NCBI RefSeq assembly: GCF_000424385.1
Contig: NZ_AUJU01000015.1
Coordinates: 56,546-120,545 of the forward strand
Origin: Butyrivibrio sp. LC3010
Lineage (GTDB): Bacteria; Bacillota; Clostridia; Lachnospirales; Lachnospiraceae
Direction of reading: 5' to 3'
DNA: 64,000 nt
Shown: positions 1 to 7,173 of the stretch, in pieces
Layout: every line of letters begins with the position of its first letter
Position numbering within the stretch: the first letter of the stretch is position 1
Notes under the pieces: generated by a model
The model's input: the letters and a program-made list of their open reading frames with translations, nothing else
Databases searched by the model: none
Told to the model about the DNA's origin: nothing
Position numbers and translations under genes: made by a program

Positions 1-1026
1 TTTGTGACGCTCGCAGGCGTGGTCGCATACTTTACGTTCTATTTCAGGGCAGGGGATATTGTGAAGGCGCTGCTGCTTAATGCCCCGGAGTATGCAGCTT
101 TTATAAAAAGATATGCTTATGTGTTGTATTTGTTTGGCTGCTTCGGAGCCGGGAGCCTGCTCTGGGCAGGGGTATTTACCACCTCTTTTGCCGGTCTGTG
201 CATGGTTATTTTTCATCTTATATTAAAGAGCTTTATCAGTATTGCTACTACATCCGGTAAGATGGAGAGGGTTGCATATAAAGTTATCAGATACAGGCAG
301 AAAGCAATTCCGCAGGCACTTCTTTGGAAGGAATTCCAGAAGTTTATTACAAGTCCTACATATATGCTGAACTGTGGCCTTGGTATCATACTGATGCCTG
401 CCGCTGCAGTTTTTATGATGATAAAAGGACGCGGAATTATTGATACTCTTAACGAGGTGTTTGTATCCCGTCCCGGAAGTGCAGATGTCCTAATCTGTAC
501 AGGAATCATTTTCATGGCTGCTATGGTAGATACTGCAATGCCATCAGTATCTTTGGAGGGTAAGAGCCTCTGGATCCTTAAGACCATGCCTGCTTCGGCA
601 GGGAAGATACTGAGTGCAAAGGCCTTACTGCAGATTATACTGTCAGTCCCGCCGGCATTGATATTATCATTATGCACTGGGATTATAGCCGATGGATCAG
701 CTTTATGCAGATTCCTGATAATAATACTTCCACTTTCATATGCTGCCTTTGCAGCAGTTCTCGAAACGGCATTTGCAGTAAAAATGCCTATTCTGGAATG
801 GACAAATGAAAATGTTCCGGTCAAGCAATGTGGGGCAGCGTTTATTACGGTGATCTCATTCTGGGCTGTATCTATCCTGTTTGCAGGAGGATATATGCTT
901 GTGGGGTATCATTTAGGTGCGGAAGTTTATCTATTGGCATGGGAGTTATTATTTGTACTATCATCTATCGCCATAACAAAATGGCTAGATACAGAGGGTG
1001 CCAGGATATTTGCAGAACTTAATTGA
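1..1026 (+). CDS. ABC-2 type exporter permease, C-terminal part (5' end outside window)
   Basis: The frame is open from the first base, so the gene begins upstream of the window. The visible 341 residues are strongly hydrophobic, with about seven predicted membrane segments, for example around residues 38-75, 122-142, 162-180, 208-230, 235-258, 275-298 and 308-328. Between segments lies the phrase SLEGKSLWILKTMPAS, which I recognise from membrane subunits of a group of Firmicutes ABC exporters whose ATPase is normally encoded next door (outside this window). The substrate cannot be inferred. The 3' end is followed within 5 nt by the racemase-like remnant. An uncharacterised polytopic membrane protein is the alternative call. 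Confidence 0.6.
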   Translation, partial: FVTLAGVVAYFTFYFRAGDIVKALLLNAPEYAAFIKRYAYVLYLFGCFGAGSLLWAGVFTTSFAGLCMVIFHLILKSFISIATTSGKMERVAYKVIRYRQKAIPQALLWKEFQKFITSPTYMLNCGLGIILMPAAAVFMMIKGRGIIDTLNEVFVSRPGSADVLICTGIIFMAAMVDTAMPSVSLEGKSLWILKTMPASAGKILSAKALLQIILSVPPALILSLCTGIIADGSALCRFLIIILPLSYAAFAAVLETAFAVKMPILEWTNENVPVKQCGAAFITVISFWAVSILFAGGYMLVGYHLGAEVYLLAWELLFVLSSIAITKWLDTEGARIFAELN

Positions 1027-1030
1027 AAAA

Positions 1031-1453
1031 ATGGAGAAAAACGGAATGAAGACAATTGGGATTATCGGCGGTATGAGCTGGGAAAGTACGGTTACATATT
1101 ATGAGATCATAAACCAAGAGGTGATCAGAAGACTTGGTGGATTTCACAGTGCCAAGATACTTATGTATAGTGTGGATTTTGCCGAACTTGAAGAAAATAT
1201 GGAGAATGGCTACTGGCAGGGGAATGCTGTTATTCTGGCAGATGCAGCGATGAGGCTTGAAAAGGCAGGCGCTGACTTTATCGTAATTGCATTTAAGGAG
1301 AGGATGCATGGAAATCTTCCTACCCCGGTTGAACATATGCTTGAGAATAAGCATGGAATGTTTGATACTGAACAGGCTGACTTTAAGTATGATGGCGTAA
1401 ATGGAGACGCTGCTTCGTTATGCAGGTTACTTGAAGAGGAAATTGCTGTATGA
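1031..1453 (+). pseudogene. Truncated aspartate/glutamate racemase-family gene
   Basis: ATG codons at 1031 and 1046 both lie in frame. The first 90 residues match the N-terminal half of the Asp/Glu racemase family: the opening IGIIGGMSWESTVTYY is the nucleotide-like turn of that family, and the stretch ending GADFIVIA is the strand before the first catalytic loop. Where the family has its TNTMH-type catalytic loop, this protein continues FKERMHG and then runs into about 45 unrecognised residues before stopping. The second half, with the second catalytic cysteine (GCTE motif), is absent. At about 136-141 residues it is far shorter than the usual 230, so an internal deletion or rearrangement has probably inactivated it. 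Confidence 0.6.
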
Positions 1454-1505
1454 GACCAGATTATATCATGTTGGATGAATATATTTTATGAAAAGGAATG
1501 ATAAA

Positions 1506-1736
1506 ATGGAAAACAGAATTATAGAAAAAATGATTGATGCAATGCATATTGGAAAAGATGACATTGTTTTTTTAACTACTGGTCAGAGGGTGGCGATGGT
1601 GATCTTTCGAGCTATGAGAAGGCATTAGCGGACAGAAACATAGGCTTTCACACTATACTCTTTTTCGGATGAATTTCTGAATGAGCTTGCTAGATTTATG
1701 GTCTGGAACGAATTAATTGCAGCATCGGACATATGA
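1506..1736 (+). pseudogene. Frameshifted gene remnant of unknown family
   Basis: Sensible coding sequence moves through all three forward frames. An ATG at 1506 opens MENRIIEKMIDAMHIGKDDI; the next frame then reads GGDGDLSSYEKALADRNIGF, and the third reads SDEFLNELARFMVWNELI, ending at the TGA at 1734-1736. Pieces join end to end without overlap, as expected for an ORF hit by two small indels. I cannot name the parent protein. Together with the truncated racemase just upstream this marks decaying DNA. Confidence 0.4.
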
Positions 1737-2015
1737 AATTTTGGTACCAATACTGGCTTAAACAAGAAGACACTGGCATACAGGTTTTTTGACTTTGAAT
1801 TTAGGCAGAATGTATTGGTGCTTTTTTATTGACATAAATAATGATCATTAGCATTATTGTTAATGAGTATAAGTGCAAGTGTTAAGTATAAGTGAGTATG
1901 TGTAAGTATAAATATAAGTAAGAATATTCTATTCTGCGATAGGATTTAATGCTGTTCTTGGAATATATCTTTTCAACGGATTTGAGAACAAAGTAAAGAA
2001 ATGAAGAGCAGATTG
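1737..2015. other. Gene-free stretch with TAAGTATA-like microrepeats
   Basis: No ORF or RNA gene is supported here. Around 1830-1860 there is an AT-rich, partly self-complementary run (taatgatcattagcatta). From 1862 to 1922 short words such as gtataagt, taagtata and aatataagta recur about eight times in imperfect register, giving a degenerate microrepeat. No convincing promoter is visible. Confidence 0.4.
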
Positions 2016-2181
2016 ACTAGTGTCTTGTCTGAATGACAATTTGATATATTACTTGTCTAATTCTCAATACGCTTCGTCATCTTCAATCGCCGTAGCCACC
2101 GCTACGACTCATTCAGATTCCTAGCCTATTGAGAATGATACTTCGTAATTAAATCAAAAGTCACCCAGACAAAACACTAGT
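2016..2181. repeat. 166-bp inverted-repeat (MITE/hairpin-like) element
   Basis: The left arm starting ACTAGTGTCTTGTCTG at 2016 is complementary over about 57 nt to the right arm ending at 2181 (CAGACAAAACACTAGT), with roughly 80 percent pairing. The centre (about 2072-2124) holds a second small hairpin, CGTAGC-cacc-GCTACG. There is no ORF inside. The central sequence resembles that of the element at 55104-55223, although the arms differ. Confidence 0.7.
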
Positions 2182-2265
2182 TCGGATGGGCAAAACAACT
2201 GCTGGAGGACAGAATTGATAACTTCGGAGAGGACAGAATAAGTAGAAGACACAGGAGGAATGATT

Positions 2266-3045
2266 TTGAGAAGGATCAGCAGAAGCTGCCATAAAGAATA
2301 TATCGAATGGGCTAGAGAATGTACCGCTAATCAAGTTTATCCGATGTCAATTGCAACTGGGACTCAGGATGGAGAAATATATACGGGTGGTGACTGTGTA
2401 CTGTTCTGGCATTATAGTGGGTTTGCATACATTTCAGGAAATGTGAGACCAGATATTCTTGATGAAATATATCGAAAGTTTCTGGCTTCGGATACGGAGC
2501 GAAGGTCTGAGCCGTTGGATCCTAAGCGAAGGTTTTTATTAATCACAGATTCGGAGTTTATTTTAGATTATTATTCGGGTGCTGACTTGATCCAAATAGA
2601 TAAAAGGATTGAATACATCTATGGAGGAATACCTGAAAATATACCAATACTTGATGAAAGCTTTGCCCTTGAGACTATAACTGCAGACAATATAGGTGAA
2701 ATTCGGGGAAGGATTACGCCATCTTTTTCATGGAAGGACAGCGATTCGTTCCTTCAGAATGGATTTGGATTTATAGCCAGAAGTAAGGAAGATGGCTGCT
2801 TTGCTGCTGTGGCATTTTCAAGCGCAATAAGTCCGGAAGAAGTAGATATAGGTGTTGAGACTACCGCAGCATATAGACACCATGGCTTGGCGTCATATCT
2901 TGCGTACAGAATGTGCATGGAAATCATACAGCAGGGAAGGAAACCTGTATGGGCACATGCTGAAACGAATACAGGCTCACAGAAAACTGCACTCAGTGTC
3001 GGCTTTAAGCCAATCGTTATAAATATGGTAATTCATAAGTGTTAG
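2266..3045 (+). CDS. GNAT-family N-acetyltransferase
   Basis: The C-terminal third carries the acetyl-CoA-binding GNAT core. VDIGVETTAAYRHHGLAS (about residues 192-209) is the beta4 strand followed by the Q/RxxGxG/A-type loop, here RHHGLAS, and the protein continues with an amphipathic helix and a WAHAETNTGS segment where the family binds the acetyl group acceptor side. The first 130 residues are a lineage-specific N-terminal domain I do not recognise. An ATG at 2260 is in frame but sits one base after AGGAGG (2253-2258); the TTG at 2266, seven bases after it, is the better start. The substrate is unknown. It is a single gene flanked by non-coding repeats. Confidence 0.7.
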   Translation: MRRISRSCHKEYIEWARECTANQVYPMSIATGTQDGEIYTGGDCVLFWHYSGFAYISGNVRPDILDEIYRKFLASDTERRSEPLDPKRRFLLITDSEFILDYYSGADLIQIDKRIEYIYGGIPENIPILDESFALETITADNIGEIRGRITPSFSWKDSDSFLQNGFGFIARSKEDGCFAAVAFSSAISPEEVDIGVETTAAYRHHGLASYLAYRMCMEIIQQGRKPVWAHAETNTGSQKTALSVGFKPIVINMVIHKC

Positions 3046-3102
3046 CAAAAATAATCAGCCATCCAACTACCGCAAACGAAGCATTGCCAGAATGCGTTAG
3101 AG

Positions 3103-3221
3103 AAATAAATGACTGTTGCGAAAAAGAAAAATAGTATTTGTGAAAAAGATATAAATGGCAGTTGTGATAAAAGAACTTAATAATTGCAGCGATAAAGAAT
3201 TAAATAATTGTTGAGGTAAGA
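3103..3221 (+). repeat. Degenerate tandem repeat, about 24-bp period, five copies
   Basis: Successive 24-bp blocks beginning near 3103, 3126, 3150, 3174 and 3198 share the pattern ATAAATnnyTGTTGnGAtAAAGA with substitutions. Each block carries a TTGyTG/TTGTG core and ends in a purine run. It sits directly upstream of the ribosome binding site of the HAD gene. Confidence 0.5.
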
Positions 3222-3232
3222 GGTTAGGAGTA

Positions 3233-3898
3233 ATGAGAAAAGATTGTTGTGTTATTTTTGATATGGATGGGGTGATCTTTGATTCCGAGAGAGCATGCCT
3301 TTACGTATGGAGTGAGGCTGCATCCGGATTTGGCGTGGGCAATATTCGTGAAGTTTTTTATAAGTGCATAGGGACGAATAACAATCAGACCAGGCAGATT
3401 GTTGAGGAAGCATATTCAAAGGATTTTGGTCCCGGCATAGCAGATAAAATACTTGCAGAGAGTAGTAGACTTTTTCATGAAAGATATGATGGAGGAAGAC
3501 TCCCTGTCAAAAAAGGAGTAAAGGAGATTCTTGAATATCTCAAAAGTGAAAATATAAGGTGTGCGGTGGCTTCATCAACAAGAAAAGCAGTTGTGGAAAA
3601 CGAGCTTCGGGATGCCGGATTTCTTGACTACTTTGAAGAAATAATAGGTGGAGATGCGGTAAAAATATCAAAGCCAAATCCGGAGATATATCTTATGGCA
3701 TGCGATATAATGAAAGTAAATCCAATGGATGCATATGCTATAGAAGATTCATATAATGGAATCAGGGCTGCTCATGCTGCAGGCATGAAACCAATTATGG
3801 TGCCGGATATGATACCTGCAAATGATGAGATGAAATCTCTGTCAGTCAGAATTTGTGCGGATTTAATTGAAGTAATCGACTTTTTAAAGGCGGATTAA
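3233..3898 (+). CDS. HAD-superfamily phosphatase, beta-phosphoglucomutase-like
   Basis: All four HAD motifs are visible: DMDGVIFDSE near the N-terminus (nucleophile and acid/base aspartates), SSTRK around residue 120 (motif II), KISKPNPEIYL (motif III lysine) and IEDSYNGIRAA (motif IV). The 221-residue length and alpha-helical cap after motif I fit subfamily IA enzymes that dephosphorylate or isomerise small sugar phosphates. TAGGAG lies just before the ATG. The actual substrate cannot be read from sequence. The 3' end is part of a 34-nt tandem duplication that runs past the stop codon. Confidence 0.8.
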   Translation: MRKDCCVIFDMDGVIFDSERACLYVWSEAASGFGVGNIREVFYKCIGTNNNQTRQIVEEAYSKDFGPGIADKILAESSRLFHERYDGGRLPVKKGVKEILEYLKSENIRCAVASSTRKAVVENELRDAGFLDYFEEIIGGDAVKISKPNPEIYLMACDIMKVNPMDAYAIEDSYNGIRAAHAAGMKPIMVPDMIPANDEMKSLSVRICADLIEVIDFLKAD

Positions 3899-3970
3899 TA
3901 TTAAAGTGATTGCCTTTTTAAAGGCGGACCTGGATCGAAGTAATTGATTTTTAAAAGAATGAAGAAAAAA
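3869..3970 (+). repeat. 34-nt tandem repeat spanning the HAD stop codon
   Basis: Three copies with an exact 34-nt period start at 3869, 3903 and 3937: gaagtaatcgactttttaaa, aaagtgattgcctttttaaa and gaagtaattgatttttaaaa are equivalent positions. The first copy encodes the last residues of the HAD protein; the other two are non-coding. Confidence 0.65.
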
Positions 3971-3973
3971 GTA

Positions 3974-4002
3974 TTGACATAATGAATTGCATACAATATA
4001 AT
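3974..4002 (+). promoter_or_regulatory. Consensus sigma-A promoter for the glutathione peroxidase gene
   Basis: A perfect TTGACA (3974-3979) and perfect TATAAT (3997-4002) are separated by 17 nt. Transcription should begin near 4009, giving a leader of about 83 nt. Within the leader TTACA-T-TGTAA (4035-4045) is a perfect 5-1-5 palindrome that could be an operator; I cannot assign the regulator. Confidence 0.85.
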
Positions 4003-4091
4003 CACATTAAATCGAGAGCAGATAACATAAATAATTACATTGTAACAATACATTTTATATTTTTTAGTTTGATCATTTATGGAGGTCAATT

Positions 4092-4634
4092 ATGGGATTT
4101 TATGATTATTCAGTAACAACAGCTAAGGGCGAAGATTTTTCAATGGATAACTACAAGGGAAAGGTTGTTCTTGTAGTTAACACAGCTACAGGATGTGGTT
4201 TCACACCTCATTACAAGGACATTGAAGAGATGTATGAGAAGTTCCATGATCAGGGATTTGAAGTACTTGATATCCCTTGCAACCAGTTTGCAGGACAGAC
4301 ACCCGGTACTGACGAAGAGATTCATGAATTCTGTACACTTCATTACAATACAAAGTTCCCTCAGATGAAGAAGTCTGAAGTTAACGGTGAGAACCAGCTT
4401 CCTCTTTATAAGTTCCTTAAGGAGCAGAAGGGCTTCGAAGGATTTGGTAAGGGACCTTCAGCACTGGCTATGAGCGTAATGCTTAAGAAGATTGATAAGG
4501 ATTATAAGAACAATCCTGATATCAAGTGGAACTTTACAAAGTTTGTTGTTGACAGAAACGGTGAAGTTGTAGCTCGTTTTGAGCCCACAGAAAAGATGGA
4601 TAACGTAGCTGCTTGTGTTGAGAAACTCATATAA
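4092..4634 (+). CDS. Glutathione peroxidase family (thiol peroxidase)
   Basis: The 180-residue protein has the family landmarks in order: NTATGCGFTP with the peroxidatic Cys35 (a normal TGT cysteine codon, not selenocysteine), PCNQFAGQTPG, and the WNFTKFVVDRNGEVV block carrying the conserved Trp and Asn of the catalytic tetrad. Bacterial members usually use thioredoxin rather than glutathione and reduce hydrogen and lipid peroxides. GGAGG (4081-4085) precedes the ATG. It is transcribed alone from the strong promoter at 3974 and closed by the terminator at 4667, consistent with a stand-alone oxidative-stress gene. Confidence 0.9.
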   Translation: MGFYDYSVTTAKGEDFSMDNYKGKVVLVVNTATGCGFTPHYKDIEEMYEKFHDQGFEVLDIPCNQFAGQTPGTDEEIHEFCTLHYNTKFPQMKKSEVNGENQLPLYKFLKEQKGFEGFGKGPSALAMSVMLKKIDKDYKNNPDIKWNFTKFVVDRNGEVVARFEPTEKMDNVAACVEKLI

Positions 4635-4666
4635 TTACATTAATAAATAAGAAAATCATAAAGGTT

Positions 4667-4706
4667 AACGCCGCAATCTTAAAACTTAGATTGCGGCGTT
4701 ATTTTT
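4667..4706 (+). terminator. Rho-independent terminator after the peroxidase gene
   Basis: A perfect 13-bp stem, AACGCCGCAATCT (4667-4679) paired with AGATTGCGGCGTT (4688-4700), has an 8-nt loop and is followed by ATTTTT. The T run merges into the first copy of the 125-bp tandem repeat. Confidence 0.9.
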
Positions 4707-4991
4707 GCGGGCGATTTCCGCTTTTGCCCACAAAAAGTCATAGATTCCTGTTTTTCCTCAGAAAAACGGGAATCGTATTGGACCAGGTCCTCGCGAAGCG
4801 AGGGGCGTGTCCTGCCGAAGGCAGGATTTTTGCGGGCGATTTCCGCTTTTGCCCACAAAAAGTCATAGATTCCTGTTTTTCCTCAGAAAAACGGGAATCG
4901 TATTGGACCAGGTCCTCGCGAAGCGAGGGGCGTGTCCTGCCGAAGGCAGGATTTTTGCGGGCGATTTCCGCTTTTGCCCACAAAAAGTCAT
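4702..4991. repeat. 125-bp tandem repeat, 2.3 copies, hairpin-rich
   Basis: The unit starting tttttgcgggcgatttccgc at 4702 recurs at 4827 and 4952, an exact 125-nt period; the third copy breaks off after about 40 nt. Full copies appear identical. Each full unit holds hairpins CCTCGC-gaa-GCGAGG (4789-4803 and 4914-4928), TCCTGCC-gaa-GGCAGGA (4810-4826 and 4935-4951) and one built on cctgtttttc/gaaaaacggg. ORFs crossing the repeat are by-products of its length and have no start signals. Confidence 0.9.
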
Positions 4992-5091
4992 GAAATCCTG
5001 CAGGTGACATTCTTTTTATTATAATTTTATAAGCTATTTATGATTTTATCTAAAACATAAGTTAAAATTATAACATAGTGGATATATATAG

Positions 5092-5232
5092 TTACTGTTA
5101 ACACAGCTCTGCGCACTTATTGCGCTGAGTTTGAGAATGTTTAAAGATTTTAATATTGGATTTGACCTTTTGCCGAAGGCACTGGAATGGGCAAATCCCG
5201 TTGCTGTGAGCACAATAAGGTGTGAACAGTAA
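5092..5232. repeat. 141-bp inverted-repeat element upstream of the GGDEF-EAL gene
   Basis: TTACTGTTAACAC (5092-5104) and CTTATTGCGCT pair with the right arm ending at 5232 (AGCACAATAAG then GTGTGAACAGTAA); the left arm carries an 11-nt insertion between the two blocks. An inner stem pairs GGATTTG near 5158 with CAAATCC near 5191, capped by TGCC-gaa-GGCA (5171-5181). It could be a mobile hairpin repeat or part of the leader of the downstream gene. Confidence 0.55.
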
Positions 5233-5273
5233 TGATGCTGATATTTTACCGGTGAATTTCAAGAGGGGGATTT

Positions 5274-7013
5274 ATGGTGGACAGGACAAGAAAAACTATT
5301 AAAAGAAACCCCAAAATAGATATGGGATTCATTCCGAGTGGGGTTCCGGGGGGCTTTTTCATATATTATGCAGAAGGAAATGGTGAGATTGTCTTTGCGG
5401 ACGAAAACATCATAAAGCTATATGAATGTGAATCCATGGATGAATTCAGAGAACATGTAGGTAACTGTTTTTGCGGAATGGTTTATCCCGAGGACTATGA
5501 CCTTACCCAGGGGAATATCAGTAAACAGACAGTTTTTGGAGCCATGCGCCATGATTATGTCCGCTACAGGATAAGGACCAGGAAGGGCAACATCAGGTAT
5601 GTGGAGGATTTTGGTCATCTGGTTCACGGAGATGACGGGGTTAGCTATTACTATGTTTACATAGTTGATATAGACCAGAATGAATATTATAACAACAATA
5701 GAAACAGTTATGCTGAATCACAGGTGCTGGAGATGAATCAGGAAATGGATTCCGTCACCGGAATGTGGAATCAGGCCCATTTTTACAAGGTTGTCCAGGA
5801 AAAAATGATGGACGGGGAATTCAGAAGACAGGGCATATCAGTCATATATTTTGATCTTAATCATTTTAAGCTTTTTAATGAAAAATATGGATTCAAAAAA
5901 GGCGATGAGCTTTTATACGATATAGCAAGACTGTTATGGCATTCTTTTCTTGAGAGAATGGTCGCGAGATTCTCTGAGGATCACTTTGTGGTATGTACTG
6001 TTTCAAGAGAAGTTGAGGCGATAGTCTCAAAGATACATGATGATGTGGCGAAGCTTGTGGTAGGAGCAAAGCTTGAGATAAAGGCAGGAATATATAAAGT
6101 TGAAAGTAACTGCAATGACATAGGACTTGCCTGTGACCATGCAAGACTTGCCTGCAGAAGTATAAAAACAAGGTATGACATACCTTATGCCTTCTATAAT
6201 GAGGACATTCATACAAAGCTTCAAATGCAGCAGTTTGTCCTGGATAATATAGATTCGGCTGTTGAAAATGAAAATATCAAGGTCTTCTATCAGCCGGTTA
6301 TCAGGACCAAAACCGGACAAATTTGCGGGTATGAAGCTCTGGCCAGATGGAAAGATCCGGAAAAAGGGTTGATAGCACCCGGATCCTTTATTGAAATTCT
6401 TGAAGAACACAGACAAATCCATAAACTTGATATGTTTGTGGTAAAGAAAGTTTGTGAGGACTATGCCTCTCTAAGGAAGAGGGGAGAAATGCTGGTTCCT
6501 GTGTCCATAAACCTCTCAAGGCTGGACTTTAATCTCTGCAACGTAATAGATGAAGTTGAAAATTGCAGAAAAAAAGTGAATATGCCAATAAATATGCTTG
6601 ATATAGAGATAACGGAGAGCGCACTTAACGAAGATGATGCAACCATAAAAAGAGAAATTGATCAGTTCAGAAGCCTTGGATATCAGGTGTGGATCGATGA
6701 TTTCGGAAGCGGTTATTCATCACTTACAACTATTTTAAATTATCGATTCGATACATTGAAATTAGATCTTGCATTCCTTAGGCAATATGATAAGAATCCC
6801 AGATCAGGAGCGGTTCTTGGATTCATAGTTCAGGCAGCCCACAGTATGGGACATATCACTTTGACTGAGGGTGTTGAAACTGAGGAACATTTTGAGTTTC
6901 TTAAGACAATAGGGTGCGATAAGGCGCAGGGGTATCATTTTGGAAAACCTCAGCCTATGGAAGAAAGCAGAAAATATACTCAATTTAATGGAATGACGTG
7001 GGAAAAGTGCTGA
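5274..7013 (+). CDS. PAS-like/degenerate GGDEF/EAL protein, probable c-di-GMP phosphodiesterase
   Basis: Three blocks are visible in 579 residues. Residues about 20-140 look like a PAS-type sensor. Residues about 160-310 are a GGDEF-fold domain (YFDLNHFKLFNEKYGFKKGD), but the active-site GGDEF is replaced by RFSEDHF, so cyclase activity is not expected. Residues about 320-570 are an EAL domain with EALARW, SINLSR, DIEITESA, WIDDFGSGYSS, LKLDLAFL and LTEGVE, which retains the metal and substrate residues. The protein should therefore hydrolyse c-di-GMP to pGpG, with the dead GGDEF domain possibly sensing GTP. No transmembrane segment is visible. AGGGGGA lies just before the ATG. It is monocistronic. 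Confidence 0.85.
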   Translation: MVDRTRKTIKRNPKIDMGFIPSGVPGGFFIYYAEGNGEIVFADENIIKLYECESMDEFREHVGNCFCGMVYPEDYDLTQGNISKQTVFGAMRHDYVRYRIRTRKGNIRYVEDFGHLVHGDDGVSYYYVYIVDIDQNEYYNNNRNSYAESQVLEMNQEMDSVTGMWNQAHFYKVVQEKMMDGEFRRQGISVIYFDLNHFKLFNEKYGFKKGDELLYDIARLLWHSFLERMVARFSEDHFVVCTVSREVEAIVSKIHDDVAKLVVGAKLEIKAGIYKVESNCNDIGLACDHARLACRSIKTRYDIPYAFYNEDIHTKLQMQQFVLDNIDSAVENENIKVFYQPVIRTKTGQICGYEALARWKDPEKGLIAPGSFIEILEEHRQIHKLDMFVVKKVCEDYASLRKRGEMLVPVSINLSRLDFNLCNVIDEVENCRKKVNMPINMLDIEITESALNEDDATIKREIDQFRSLGYQVWIDDFGSGYSSLTTILNYRFDTLKLDLAFLRQYDKNPRSGAVLGFIVQAAHSMGHITLTEGVETEEHFEFLKTIGCDKAQGYHFGKPQPMEESRKYTQFNGMTWEKC

Positions 7014-7073
7014 TTTCCTCTTCTAATTTATTGAAAATATGTTAAACTACTACTAATTTGTTAACATGTAAGG

Positions 7074-7145
7074 GGAACCGTCATGTCGAAGACATGATTT
7101 TGAATGGTTCCGACCGAGAGGGTAGGATTACGGAGTAATCGTACC
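7074..7145 (+). promoter_or_regulatory. Two-hairpin structured leader of thrH
   Basis: The leader contains GGAACC (7074-7079) paired with GGTTCC (7106-7111), enclosing CATGTC-gaa-GACATG, then after a 9-nt linker a second hairpin, GGTA-ATTAC-gga-GTAAT-TACC (7121-7145). The thrH ribosome binding site follows 14 nt later. No terminator is seen, so any control would act on translation or stability. It matches no riboswitch class I can recall. Confidence 0.4.
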
Positions 7146-7173
7146 AATGCATAAGTACGAGGAGGATGAAAAG

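Noticed and set aside
4092..4634. Possible selenocysteine in the glutathione peroxidase
   Set aside because: The active-site codon at residue 35 is a normal TGT cysteine and there is no in-frame TGA.
4691..5010. Overlapping ORFs of 66-100 codons on both strands across the 125-bp repeat
   Set aside because: They exist because 125 nt repeats shift frame in a GC-richer hairpin unit; no ribosome binding site or domain supports translation.
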